Positions 34,601 through 43,426 of a stretch of 64,000 nucleotides of DNA are shown piece by piece. The first letter of the stretch is position 1; the number at the start of each line of letters is the position of its first letter. The stretch spans positions 4,266,793 to 4,330,792 of the forward strand of contig CAJINV010000008.1 of the NCBI GenBank assembly GCA_905178155.1, read 5' to 3'. Both the position numbers and the translations under genes were made by a program. The DNA is from Amoebophrya sp. A120 (lineage: Eukaryota > Sar > Dinophyceae > Syndiniales > Amoebophryaceae). The notes beneath the pieces were generated by a model. That model made no database searches. It saw only the letters and a program-made list of their open reading frames with translations, and was not told the DNA's origin.

Positions 34601-37600
34601 TCTGTGCAAATAATAAATCAATTCACAGCATGGAGGGTGGGTTCGACACGAACCGCGCGATCGCGGATTCGGCCAATGGTCAGGAGACGCTCTCGTGGAA
34701 CGATTTCAAGGATGCTGGACTTGTCGATAGCGGCAACAAAGTTACCCTGAAATCGTGGACGGACCATGGGGGCACGCCCGAACAGTTTCACGCGCTTGCC
34801 GGAACAGAACAATCGGAAAATGTGTTGACGGAAGGCGGGTTCCACAAGCTGAGCACCGACGGCGGGGGTGCGACGGGGAGTCCGAACGTGCTAGACTCCA
34901 AGGAGCTTGAGAGAATCTTCAACACCAACGAGGGTGACGGCTGGGCCGGGGATGCAGCAAAAGAATCCGGGGATCACGAGCAGCTCGACTTCCATGACTT
35001 GCAGAAATACGTGGAGAAGCATGACGATGATAATCATCCGTACAATGCGAATCACCCGCACACGAAGGTCACTTGGAGGGAAGCAAAACGCGCAGGCATG
35101 CCTTTGAACCTCTGGAACCAACTGCGCGTATCAAATGCAAAAATATCTGGGTCTGGAATGTTGCCGGGTTTGTCATCATGCATATTTTGCATGACCCAGG
35201 ATATCTGTAATGCGCGACCTAGCATCACAGATCTTTAGAGGGCTTCCTGATGTCTACTCCGCATGACAAAAGCCCTCTCCGCGTAGCACAAACGAGACTC
35301 CTCTTGGTGGTCATGCAATACGGAATCGACCAGAACATGCTGCCACTCTAACGAGTCCTCACCTCGGGTCCGACCCGCGTTAGAGCTTGACCCAATCCCC
35401 CCGAGGTCATGCCCAGAGGCATCGGTCGTAAAGGGGGTGACTGTGGTCGAGGGGTAAAAAAGGTCATGCAATACAGATTTTTTTAGAGTCCAAAGTTAGT
35501 TAGCATCACAAGTTCCAGCCTTCCAGACCCAGACACTTTTGCATTTGATAGCACGGTCACAACGACGAAATCACCGCGGGCGACTTCACCAGATTAGCGG
35601 ACAACCCGCAGCTATCGCAAAAAAAACTGTTTCACTGTGAACTTGTGACGCAGAAAATGGAACACAGAACTATTTGCTACACCTGCAACACATTGGATTT
35701 TCAAGCGTGATTTCCCTTGGGAAGCGCGCATGACAGACTTTCAGTGTCATGTGTAACAAGCTTGTGATGCAGATCTAGCAAAATCATCACAGTGAAACAG
35801 TTTTTTCGTGGGATAGCAGCTGGACGAACACAAGTTTCCGGGCGTCGACAGCGATCACACATCGTTGTCCGAATGGGAGCGCGACCGTCTCGACAACGCC
35901 GGTTGGGATCAAAAACCGGAACCCAACGATCCTGCGAACCAGCTACCAAACCACGACTCGCCAGTAACAACGCGAAAAGCGGTCCGCCTTACGAGCAAAT
36001 CAGTGAAAAAACGTTTGCAGTAGCAAAAAAGTTCTTCGTGACGAGTTGTGGACGTAATTACTTATGCCCGCATCGATGAACATTTTTGCAGCACACTTCA
36101 GCAATACACAAAAAATCCATTACAGCTTGGCAAGCATTTGCATTCTACATCGGGGCCTCCCTGCATAAAAATTATAATCGCCATCATACATTGGATGTTG
36201 ATTCCTACAACGATGAGTACAGAATCCAGATCAAATTTCGTGCAGAACGAGAACAAAACTTTTCCAGTTGCGACAAGGTATATCGTTTAGCGCAAACATT
36301 TTTTCCCGACCCCGAGGGCGGAACGCCTTTCACCGTGATAGCCAGAGGCTGATCTTCTATCACACAGAAAAAAAGCTTGCGCATCGCGTTTGTTGTACCA
36401 ATAGCAATACTACATAGAAATGAAAAAGAAGCATCCAGAAAAGCCCACCGCGCAGCGGGTGGTAAGTAGCACCGCTCTAGTATGCTGAGCTCCGAAGTCC
36501 TTGCATTCGTTTCTGCATGATGCATCAAATGCGGTGTACTAGCGTCTTTCTATCTCATAGGTTCCGCACCAAGCTGTCCCGAATGACAATGGTGGTGGTA
36601 GTGGTGGTGGTGGTGGTGGTCTGATAACACCAACAAACCTTGCGATCGCGGGTGTATCAACCGGAGCGCTTGGGTTTGTTGGCTACAGAGCGTTCGCCGG
36701 AGGAGGACCTATCCTGAGTAAAAACGGGACCCACGCACGATACTTAGTGAACAAGATGAGAATTACTTATTTGGTCAAAACTTTTGCGAGTCACGCATTA
36801 ATACGCGGAGTGTACGAGAACCCTGAATGATGCCTAGCTAGTCCAGACGCATCACAAATCCAGTGCAACACTCTGGCTAGCACATGGCAGATTTTTGTTC
36901 CAAGAAACAATTCTAGCGAAATCCTCGCCGCATGAAAAACATCCTCCGGATGCACATTTGCATGGCGAGTCTGGCGTGGGCACGTTTTGACTCAGGATAT
37001 GATGCGAACGTATCAAATGCAAAAATGTCTGGGTCTGGAAGAATGCGCGATTTGTCATGCATATTTCTCATGACCCATGATGCCTGTAATGCAGGACCTG
37101 GCATCGCAGACTTTTGGAGGGCTTCCTGATGCACCTTCTGCATGAGAAATGCCCTGTCCGTGTAGCACAAATTGTACCCCTCTTGCTGGTCATGCGAATA
37201 CAAATTTTTTTAGAGTCCAAAAACAGCATGACAACTTGCAATCTTCCAGACCCAGACACTTTTGCAGTTGATAGAGCGATCCCGGGCGCGATACGTGGAG
37301 TCGAGCGACTCGGGTGAAGATAGCTCCCAAGCTATTACAATGAAAAATGCTCCTCCCCATATCAAAACGGAAATCTGTGATGCAGATTTGTGGTCACAAA
37401 TCAGCTTTGTGATGCTAGAAGGCAAAGGATGCGGACTGTAGTGCGTTCTAGCGTGGGAAAGCCTTGCAGATCCAGGATGACAGGAGGCAACTGGAAGTGG
37501 GAAACAGCATGACAGATTGCCTGCAATTTAGGCCGCAGCTTCGTCTCTTGGCCTTCTAGCAATACAGTTGATTTGTGTACTCAATACAGAATCACAAATT

Positions 37601-40600
37601 CCCGCATCTTCCGTTTCCGATATGGGGTGGAGACTTTTTTTACTTTGATACAAGCGCCTGTGCAGCCGCAGCATGAACCTGTCGTTTCACCTCTCTACCC
37701 ACCGTCCCCTCCGGTCGCCGCTCCAAAGACGGAAACCCAAGTCGAGGTACACGTCACGAAGGGGAAGAAGAAGCATCGAAGCAAGTCAAAAAGGGGCAAG
37801 AAGAGCCGATCAAGGAACGACGATAATGACGGCTACGGCAGCGAGTTGGAATCTTTTTTGCAAACCAAACACCAGGAAGATCCGAGTCCCACAACTGGAA
37901 CTGCGGGAGTTTTTCCTCCCGGTCCCGCCGAAGTGGAGACGTTGACGCCGCGTAGTACCCATGCAGAGGGCGGAAAGGAGCAGGCCTCTCTTACGACTTC
38001 CTCTACAACGCGAGGGTCCGAAGTAGAACTGGCGCTGGACGACGGCACCTCCGAGGTTGGGCGGTGGCGGAAGCAGGTGCTGCCGCCCACGACTTCTTCT
38101 ACGAGCACTGCTAGTGCTACGAAAACGATGTTGACGAAGCAGAACGAGGCTGGCTCTCCTAATTTGCATCCTGACGACTCGGACGACGAGATTTTTGTGC
38201 GGGAACAAGAAAACCAGCAGGAACATCAGCAGCAAAGCGAGAGGTGGGTGGTGGACAACGAGGACTCTTCGATGAATCCCAAAACCACGCCGGAGGTCTT
38301 CGCAGAGCAGCGATCCGCAAATGGAAATGAACGGCCGCACTCTCGAAGTACTATTGCGACACCTGCGACCATCAGCGTTTTGGCGAGGGGACGAGAGAAG
38401 CCGACACGAGGACTGGTTGAGGGATTAAACCAGTACGACGCGCCGTTTGAGACAACTGCTCGCGCCAGTGACGATGAAGCACCCAGAACCGACACCGTCG
38501 AGACCACCAGCGGTAGAAATTCTCGTCAGGCTAGTGGTAAGCCGCGCCTCTCGTTCGAGCAACGCGAAGACCGCCGCAAGGCCGCGTTGCGCGGCACTCT
38601 GCGAGCCCCCGCGCAGCAGCGGAATGCTGAAGACATGACGAGCCTTCCGGCGTCAGTTGTGGGTGACGTAGTTGGCAACGACCGGAACGAGTTCAAACGA
38701 ACATCGACGGACGAGCAGCAGGAAAATGATCAAGTCGCGCTTCAGGGCGAACAAGCGGCAAAACCGAAACCTCTCGTCCGCGATCGCGGATTCTCCCCCA
38801 ACCTGCGAGGCGCTGTCGCGCCCCAGCCCGAGCGGACGGTGCTCGAAGACGACAAGAACTTGTCAAAATGAAAAATCCCCCCTCCCTATATCAAAACGAA
38901 ACTTCTGACGCTGGATTTGTGTACACAATTGCAGGAAGGCATTGCGGCCAGATCCCCAGGCTAGGCAGGGGCGTATGGGTCTAGTTGTTCAGCATGGCAA
39001 ACGGCTCCCCTTTAGGCCCAACAGCATGGCAAATCGCTTCCACAATGGGGCGAAAGCCCCTGCCGTTGTCTTCTTGCAAGACAAATATGATTTGCGCGAA
39101 ATCAGCAGCGCAAATTTTCGAAGTCATGCCTTTTCAATATGGGGAAGGGGGATTTTTCCTTTTGATAGAGCTCTGCGGTGGTCTATGACGCACCTGGATC
39201 CATCAGCTCCTGGCTACTCGGGCAGAGCGACGAGCACGGACACGCCGACGGTCCTTCCGAGGGTACTGTATTTTTCCGAGTGGGTATCGCAAGAAAAAAG
39301 TTCGTCACGATCACTCATGGGGATGGGCATTTTTGCAATACAAAAAATGCCTGTCATGCGTAAAAATGCATCACAGCCAAACTTCATACGGGATTTCCCT
39401 TAGGGGTTCTGCAATACAAGGAAAAGTTGTGATGTTATTTGTAATGCAAAACCTCCAAGATAGTGACTGTGACAAACTTTTTTCTCTCCATAGTAGGAGA
39501 AGAAAATGGGGATGGGCCGCGGGCGGGGCAAGGTGAAAAAGCGAACAGACAGGAACATCCGGCGGATCACCTGCACAAGAGCTTCAGACGAGGTATCCTC
39601 TGTAAAAATGTGATGTTCACTCCAGTTTTTCCACACTAATCTGGCATGTAATGCCGCAAGTCTCTCTCTCCTGATGCGGCTCCCCACGAACAGCATTTTC
39701 TAGCTGTATTGAGGATTTATTGTCTTGTTGAATTCTCAACATCGTGAGAGACTGTTAAATGGGGACGTCGTTTTTACATGGGATACAAGCTGCAACCACG
39801 AATACCACTGGCCGCGGCCAGGAGACGGTAAAAATGGATTCTGCGTTGGATTTGCTTTCATCTACGTCTTCCCTGGCTCCGTCCTTCAGAAGCGATATTG
39901 TACAGGAAAAAGCTAGCATATTATATTTGTACAGGAATGTGAAGGTAGTCGTGTACTTACACAAATAAAGGATCTGTTTTGTGTACCACTGCAGGCAGTA
40001 TGCTATGGGCTGGTCCTTGACAAAACCAAATCTTGATTTTCGTACTGTATGCATTTTTGCATTGGAACAGTCGTTGTTAGAAAATGATGTTCCGTGCTAG
40101 CTTTTCTCTGTGTCATAAACGAGCTGGGCTGGTCCGTGGTGTTTCTTTTCTTCTCCGTCCTCATGGTTGGAGCCATGTTCCTTTTTCTCGCACGGCTACC
40201 CAAAAAAAAAACTGTGTCGACTGTCACGTTGCGTTCATCTTGCAGACGGTGCAATGCACTGACTTACAGTCGTCATGCGTTTCCGATTATATGCATGGCA
40301 TCCATTCTACTATTCGACATGTAACTTGCCCTGGTGGTATGAGGAATTTATTGTCGTCCAGAAAAGTTATTGCATCAACAGCAGCACGCAGGAGCACACA
40401 TTTCCTATGTTGATAACGGCAAACGCGGCGTCTGGTGCCACCACGGGAGGGTCTGCGTTTGATCGGCCAGAATGGGCGACAAGGGGCCCACGACCAGACT
40501 GCTCTTCCGCCACTGCAGGGGCCAGAAGCAAGACAACCCTCATCGGCGGAGGATGTTGAAAGCCGCAGTCTGGGCGAACGCACCACTGCGGAGGGAACGA

Positions 40601-40626
40601 CGCCAGGCACGACAATGGAGTCGTGA
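22657..40626 (+). CDS. Gene 5: large EF-hand-like repeat membrane protein, over 30 exons
   Basis: ATG at 22657 opens a peptide with a hydrophobic core (AVLQLLAILV), a likely signal peptide. A low-complexity basic region follows, then from about 23490 a long array of modules with DxDxDG-type calcium loops, EW/DW motifs and ALAG motifs, for example DHDDNGILTQQD split by an introner at 25948. A Gly tract and a Gly/Ala-rich membrane segment lie at 36595-36700, then a basic and acidic disordered tail (37656-39890), and a second clear membrane segment at 40130-40190. The stop is at 40626; about 1,870 residues. Colinear with gene 7 through the module array and first membrane segment. Three short stretches are unresolved (30384-30590, 34369-34629, 35998-36357). 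Likely a secreted or surface calcium-binding protein; its role is unknown. Confidence 0.7.
23981..24210. mobile_element. Introner, family G
   Basis: Left end TACCCAAGGAAAAAAGTG, right end CACTTTTTTCTTCCCATA, both with (C)AGTTACACA or inverse. Flanks CGGAG and CTGAG. Removing 235 nt keeps frame. Confidence 0.8.
24274..24568. mobile_element. Introner, family A
   Basis: Left end TATCCTGAGTAAAAACGT, right end ACGTTTTTACTCAGGATA: near-perfect TIR. Flanks GAGGG and GTGGG. Removing 300 nt keeps frame and completes a DGVxGVTxDE module. Confidence 0.85.
24614..24791. mobile_element. Introner, family D
   Basis: Left end TATCACACAGAAAAAAGCAG, right end CTGCTTTTTTCTGTACGATA. Perfect GCACC repeat. Removing 183 nt keeps frame. 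Confidence 0.88.
25151..25475. mobile_element. Introner, family C
   Basis: Left end TATCAAAAGGAAAAGTCCCC, right end GATTTTTCCTCGCAATA. Perfect CCATG repeat. Removing 330 nt keeps frame. Confidence 0.88.
25587..25908. mobile_element. Introner, family C, no GT or AG possible at its ends
   Basis: Left end TATTGAGAGGAAAAATCCCC, right end GGATTTTTCATTTTGATA. Perfect CCTCA repeat. Gene 7 has an uninterrupted exon at this place (54700-54760). Confidence 0.9.
25948..26226. mobile_element. Introner, family A
   Basis: Left end TATCCTGAGTAAAAACGT, right end TACGTTTTTAATCAGGATA. Perfect AACGG repeat. Splits a calcium loop that is intact in gene 7. Its interior is the reverse complement of the element at 51642-51920. 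Confidence 0.9.
26334..26758. mobile_element. Introner, family C
   Basis: Right end CAGTTTTCATTTTGATA preceded by GGGGGCGGGG; the left end is less clear (GATAAAAAGCTGTGCCCCC). CACGC repeat at 26329-26333 and 26759-26763. Removing 430 nt restores a peptide that aligns with gene 7. Confidence 0.75.
26802..27008. mobile_element. Introner, family D-like, original 3' end before the insertions
   Basis: Left end TATTGTACAGAAAAATTC, right end GCTTTTCTGTAGGATA. Perfect CGAGC repeat. Its right end lies inside the 47-bp block repeated at 29282 and 30255, so the intron may now extend to about 30281. Confidence 0.8.
26982..27028 (+). repeat. 47-bp direct repeat, copy 1
   Basis: Starts ATGGGTCGTGTGCTTTTCTG and ends TTACAAGCAGT. 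Includes the last 27 nt of the introner and the first exon codons. Identical in all three copies. Confidence 0.95.
27029..29281. mobile_element. Insertion A, 2.25 kb, flanked by the 47-bp repeat
   Basis: GC-rich and unlike the neighbouring DNA. On the minus strand, short overlapping Pro/Arg-rich open frames (27018-27335, 27332-27709, 27792-28019) could be remains of one gene broken by frameshifts; none is recognised. Contains the inverted minisatellite at 28806-29260. No TIR or poly(A) noticed. Confidence 0.6.
28806..29260. repeat. Inverted minisatellite (GAGAGGGTCC-type units)
   Basis: About 200 nt of GAGAGGGTCC-like units is followed, across a short centre near 28990-29005, by about 240 nt of their complement (ACCCTCTC). 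The RNA or single strand could fold into a very long imperfect hairpin. Confidence 0.8.
29282..29328 (+). repeat. 47-bp direct repeat, copy 2
   Basis: Identical to 26982-27028. Separates insertions A and B. Confidence 0.95.
29318..29929 (-). CDS. Gln/Pro-rich open frame in insertion B, function unknown
   Basis: ATG at 29929 on the minus strand; 203 residues, mostly Gln, Pro and Gly with runs of Q and QQP. The frame is open further upstream of the ATG, so it may be the 3' part of a longer protein. Its stop TAA comes from the target repeat, not the insert, so the coding sequence was cut at the insertion edge. The bias could be a real low-complexity protein or just repetitive DNA. Confidence 0.35.
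   Translation of the reverse strand: MYVKGGGKPHFQQWPSGPPGQGKGPPGQQLQPQQQQAQLPTTGPQYSPPPALPPFAQNQQQQQHTTNPMGGPPHQMGFAPQGQLPLGTATGPGQQQWGQTVQLHQQCGMPSASQFGLQNTQMQQAPQPPLPMQQTQQQCGAPGQQAFTQCPLMQQNTFQPQQPPPAQQWNPNQGALAPTIPQQPSPTPPCSLHGPPQAPVDCL
29329..30254. mobile_element. Insertion B, 0.93 kb, flanked by the 47-bp repeat
   Basis: Different in sequence from insertion A. Carries a minus-strand Gln/Pro-rich open frame (see 29318-29929). The right side is A/T-rich with a short repeat of GGGTCGTGTGC next to the 47-bp block. Confidence 0.6.
30255..30301 (+). repeat. 47-bp direct repeat, copy 3
   Basis: Identical to copies 1 and 2. The downstream codons continue the gene 5 frame (ELAYKQSHSTVLL), unlike copy 1, which is followed by a stop. 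This is probably the original exon. Confidence 0.9.
30384..30590. other. Probable intron of gene 5, ends unresolved
   Basis: A/T-rich stretch between an exon ending near 30383 and a frame open from 30588. A TATTATC start is possible, but I see no matching right TIR. Confidence 0.35.
30781..31040. mobile_element. Introner, family B
   Basis: Left end TACGCATTGCAAATATGTC then TGGGTCTGG; right end GACCCAGACAGAATTGC then ATTTGATA. Removing 265 nt joins open frames. Confidence 0.75.
31090..31435. mobile_element. Introner, family A
   Basis: Left end TATCCTGCAAAAAAAAACGT, right end GGGGACGTGGTTGCACAGGA. Flanks GACGGC and GACGCC. Removing 352 nt restores a DAEITYQEW module. Confidence 0.75.
31502..31827. 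mobile_element. Introner, family C
   Basis: Left end TATCGTAAGGAAAAATCCCC, right end GGTTTTTCCTTTCGATA. Perfect GTGCG repeat. Removing 331 nt fits the frame change. Confidence 0.88.
31895..32215. mobile_element. Introner, family C
   Basis: Left end TATCAAAATGAAAAATCCCC, right end CTTTTTTCACTTTGATA. Perfect GACGG repeat. Absent from the equivalent place in gene 7. Confidence 0.88.
32346..32686. mobile_element. Introner, family A
   Basis: Left end TATCCTGTGTAAAACCGTAC, right end GGTTTTTTTGCTAAGGATA. Perfect GGACC repeat. Removing 346 nt restores a DHDGDSDVLSVND loop. Confidence 0.82.
32733..33011. mobile_element. Introner, family B, diverged
   Basis: Left end TATCAAGTGCAAACATGTTT, right end ACACATATTTGCAACGGTGC then ATA. 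Removing 284 nt gives a peptide aligning with other LF..D..DGxAG modules. Confidence 0.65.
33053..33305. mobile_element. Introner, family B
   Basis: Left end TATCAACTGCAAATTTGCTG, right end CCAGACATATTTGCAATCC then ATA. Flanks GCGCG and GCGCT. Removing 258 nt keeps frame. Confidence 0.8.
33349..33669. mobile_element. Introner, family C
   Basis: Left end TATTGCGAGGAAAAATTCCC, right end GATCTTTCATTTTGATA. Flanks GGGCG and GGCCG. Removing 326 nt keeps frame. Confidence 0.82.
33713..34035. mobile_element. Introner, family A
   Basis: Left end TATCCTGTGTAGAAACGTC, right end ACGTTTTTACACAGAATA. Flanks AGAGC and GGAGC. Removing 328 nt keeps frame. Confidence 0.82.
34101..34334. mobile_element. Introner, family B
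   Basis: Left end TATCCACTGCAAATATTTCT, right end AAAATATTTGCAATTCATA. Flanks AGGCG and AGGAG. Removing 239 nt restores GVTRDEIF, matching GVSRDELF of gene 7. Confidence 0.82.
34369..34629. other. Probable intron of gene 5, ends unresolved
   Basis: Lies between two module exons that are joined in gene 7 across a different introner. Could start TATTGACG. A/T-rich, with stops in the coding frame; I see no clean right TIR. Confidence 0.4.
35129..35550. mobile_element. Introner, family B, enlarged by a nested insertion
   Basis: Left end TATCAAATGCAAAAATATC then TGGGTCTGG; right end CCAGACACTTTTGCATTTG then ATA. Flanks GCGCG and GCACG. Removing 427 nt keeps frame. Confidence 0.85.
35321..35461. 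mobile_element. Nested 141-bp insertion, SINE-like
   Basis: Flanked by perfect GGTCATGCAATAC repeats at 35308-35320 and 35462-35474. Absent from the close relative at 37011-37273. Ends in a short A run (GGGGTAAAAAA). No recognised RNA gene inside. Confidence 0.7.
35613..35815. mobile_element. Introner, family F
   Basis: Left end TATCGCAAAAAAACTGTTTC, right end CAGTTTTTTCGTGGGATA; both carry CACAGTGAAACAG or its inverse. Perfect GCAGC repeat. Removing 208 nt keeps frame. Confidence 0.88.
35998..36314. other. Possible family A-like introner, unresolved
   Basis: GTGAAAAAACGTTTGC near 36003 and its inverse GCAAACATTTTTTCC near 36293-36307 form an inverted repeat. The frame needed to reach the membrane-segment exon does not work with the simplest boundaries. 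Confidence 0.35.
36358..36559. mobile_element. Introner, family D
   Basis: Left end TATCACACAGAAAAAAAGC, right end CGTCTTTCTATCTCATA. Flanking repeats weak. Precedes the Gly-rich membrane exon. Confidence 0.55.
36710..36999. mobile_element. Introner, family A
   Basis: Left end TATCCTGAGTAAAAACGG, right end GCACGTTTTGACTCAGGATA. Flanking repeat not conserved. Ends only 11 nt before the next introner. Confidence 0.75.
37011..37273. mobile_element. Introner, family B
   Basis: Left end TATCAAATGCAAAAATGTC then TGGGTCTGG; right end CCAGACACTTTTGCAGTTG then ATA. Flanks GAACG and GAGCG. Removing 268 nt keeps frame. Confidence 0.82.
37333..37650. mobile_element. Introner, family C
   Basis: Left end TATTACAATGAAAAATGC, right end TTTTTTTACTTTGATA. 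Perfect CAAGC repeat. Removing 323 nt enters the long tail exon in frame. Confidence 0.88.
38161..38860 (+). repeat. Segmental duplicate of 11198-11908
   Basis: Gene 5 tail exon copy of the gene 3 segment, followed by the sister introner at 38861 and a matching start of the next exon to about 39225. After that the two copies differ. Confidence 0.85.
38861..39167. mobile_element. Introner, family C, sister of 11909-12535
   Basis: Left end TGTCAAAATGAAAAATCCCC, right end GATTTTTCCTTTTGATA. Flanks GAACT and GAGCT. Lacks the nested insertion of its sister. Confidence 0.85.
39285..39492 (+). mobile_element. Introner, family H
   Basis: Left end TATCGCAAGAAAAAAGTTCG, right end AACTTTTTTCTCTCCATA. 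Flanks GTGGG and GTAGG. The same element lies in the opposite orientation at 51954-52159. Confidence 0.85.
39594..39785. mobile_element. Introner, family A, short
   Basis: Left end TATCCTCTGTAAAAATGTG, right end GTCGTTTTTACATGGGATA. Removing 197 nt gives the observed frame. Confidence 0.7.
39896..40117. mobile_element. Introner, family D
   Basis: Left end TATTGTACAGGAAAAAGCTA, right end TAGCTTTTCTCTGTGTCATA. Flanks AGCGA and AACGA. Removing 227 nt enters the second membrane segment in frame. Confidence 0.8.
40197..40415. mobile_element. Introner, unclear family (G-like left end)
   Basis: Left end TACCCAAAAAAAAAACTG, right end CATTTCCTATGTTGATA. Perfect ACGGC repeat. Removing 224 nt reaches the last exon of gene 5. 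Confidence 0.75.
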
Positions 40627-43426
40627 GGTTCCTCGTGGGGAGATGCAGCCGCCGTTTCAGACTTTGCATACCTAATTTTTCGTTAATGCATTTATGTATG
40701 TATGAGGTGAAACAGACGTTGCAGACTTTTGAAAAAATTGACTTAGCAATTAAGAACTTGTTCTGTCTTCGATTAAAAACTACAGCACGTAGTAGTTTTT
40801 ATTTCATGGCGTATTTGGCAGCAATGCCCAAGAGTCGTGATTATACTTACCGCATTTACTAGATGAAGCACGCGTTCCAAAAATTCCTGGAGCAACACTC
40901 TATTCTTTGTTTTACTTTTACACTGTCACAACTGAAAAATAATCGATAGCGGTCACGCAACCTGCTCTACCGGTGAACAATGTAGTACTAGAAACAATAC
41001 AAATTAGTTAGTCAAAAATATTTACGACGTTAGGATATGAATGAATCTTGACAAGGACCATGCTTTTCGTATTCAAAAAAGACCCGTAAGTTGTGCCCCT
41101 TTAGATTCCGGCGAATAAATTGACGCGATCCTTATTTGTTCATGTAATTTTCCCTGTAAGAAGAATTCGCACGCGCCGAAGACAAAGCAGGAGAACCCCT
41201 GATGGTGCCCTGGTAAAATTCATTGTAATATCCGAGAAAAGAAAAAGGCCGCCGCTACCTACCACTCCAGAATGCGTTTATCTGCTATGCGAAAAGAGAA
41301 AAAATGCACCATTCCAATTACTGTCTGTACCTGGAAACGTTGATTTGTCATGCATACAAGATTACTTCACGTGAGTTTTGCATGAGGACAGTCATGGAAG
41401 ATTTTTTTACGCGTAGTAGTGGTCTTCTCTTTCTTTGTTGCATAGGCTACGAACTGATGATTGCACAACCACTTTGATGAACCGAATCAAAAGCCGACCC
41501 GGCAGTCCTCGCAGTTATAAGCTAATACGAGAATTTTTCCTGAGAGTAGATCTTCAGAAAAACAAAAATCGTTTGAAACTCTCTGTATCGATATTCTTCC
41601 AGCAGACAGCAGCGTCTAAATTATTTTCACGTTTTGGAGCTCGTATTTGAAACTTTCCTGCGGATATTAGCACATTGAGGCTAAAAAGGATGTTGATTCC
41701 TAGTACAAGTGTAAAATGTAATCCCCGCGAAAAAGCTAGCACACCATATTTGTAGATTCTGAAACGAAATGGAAGTAGACAAAGAAATTTGTGTTGCATA
41801 TTGCCCTGAAGAAACACCGTTGCTCTTGTATACAGTTGAGCCCATCATGAGAGGTTTCTTTGTTTATACTTAATGGCCACTCTATACGCTATATGCATGG
41901 TGTGCTAGCTTCTTCTGTAGTGTCATACGGGGTATATGAAGAAAACCTCAGAAATTAATAACGTGCCCTGCACTGTACACCAGTTTTGAGTTTCACTTCT
42001 GCGGTGCAAAGACTAGAGACCTGCTGGCTCCTCTTTCCGTATCAAAATGGGGTAAAGTCCCATCTTTCCAGGTTCAAAAGGGGATGGGGGTGTGTACTTT
42101 ATGTGCGCATTTCATTCTGATCCGAACTGCATAAAATGTTCGCATCGAGGGCTTTTTGTTGCATTTTGTCGCGGACGAATTCTGTTAGTGTTTCTCGGCC
42201 ACAGCAGCGGCGTCTGTCGTGCCTGGCAGCGAGGAAGATTTGATTCGCTTCACAGACTTAGTAAGTCCGCCCAAGGATGTTGAAAAAGTAGATCTAAATG
42301 CCCGATTGCAACACTCAAACAATGTGATTTGTGTGCGCAGCATTTCTACACAAATTCTGCTTTGAGCATGGGAAGGAGGGACTTTTCATTTTGACACCCT
42401 GACAGTTGACCTCGAGCGAACTGCTTGAAGCGGCACCAGAAACCGCTGGACCTGCACCGAGGTCACGTTCCGCACAGAACGCGAAACCACCTCAGGTCCA
42501 CTTCTGTCAAACGAAGATGAGAATGAAAACGAAGTAGAAACTAGAAATCCATTCGAGGAGAATGTGTATATTCAAGATGCACCGCGCTAATATAGATAAA
42601 CAAGCTATCCGGCACTGTCAAATGTGGTCTGCATATGGTGATGAATACCACCAAAGCGCCAAAGCGGGAGCATCATTGCGGATGGACGCAGAAGCATTTT
42701 TTCGGCTTCGTTGTACAAAGAACACTGGACGGCGCTGCTGCAAACTCGGTGAGAAGTGGCATAAAAAAATCGTGAGAACAAAAGCTGCTCCTTCACCTCG
42801 TCTCAGCCCGATGAATTATTTGCATGTCTGAGGTTTATTCTTGCAGTACTTCATCTTCGTGAGTGCAACAAAAGGTGAAAAATATGCGGAGTCGGTCAGT
42901 GGTCTCGTCGAGAAGCGATGCCTTTTGTAGAAAAATCGCAAAATCAAAGCGTTGATATTATCGTGGCACCACGAGATTATAGCATTCGATCGAAAGAACG
43001 GAGCAAATTTAGTGACGTGCCTTAAGAACAAGAAACCGAGCCTGTTTATAATTTGAACAGCTTTGCTATAACTCGTCGTGCTCGTGCAGAAAACTTACTT
43101 TGCAGTGGACTGCTTTCGTCGACGTCGAGATGCATGATACTGGAGGAGAGACCCTCGTCGTCACTCGGTGCCAGCCGTTCTTGCATCGCCCTGCTGCACG
43201 CACAATTGTCGCTGGATGGGGATGATGAAAAGGAAAATGAAATCAAGTTTTCATCGTCTCAATCGTCGACGGTCGACGACCAAAACATCTGCATCAAATA
43301 CTAGCCGCTCGTTTGAATGACCATAAAAAAGCACGACAGGTGTAGGTGAAGAAAACGAAAATTAGATGCCTCCTGTCTGAGTCTTTGGATGAAAAGTTCT
43401 TCCAGGCAGGGGAACAATAAAAAACT
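40627..43426. other. Gene-poor stretch between genes 5 and 6
   Basis: 2.8 kb. Holds one relic family C introner (42040-42396), a short open segment after it (about 42400-42537) that could be a lost exon, and a Ser-rich open frame at 43053-43304. No recognised protein. Confidence 0.4.
42040..42396. mobile_element. Relic introner, family C
   Basis: Left end TATCAAAATGGGGTAAAGTC, right end GGACTTTTCATTTTGACA. No matching flanking repeat and no long flanking exons, so the gene that hosted it is probably degraded or very short. Confidence 0.6.
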
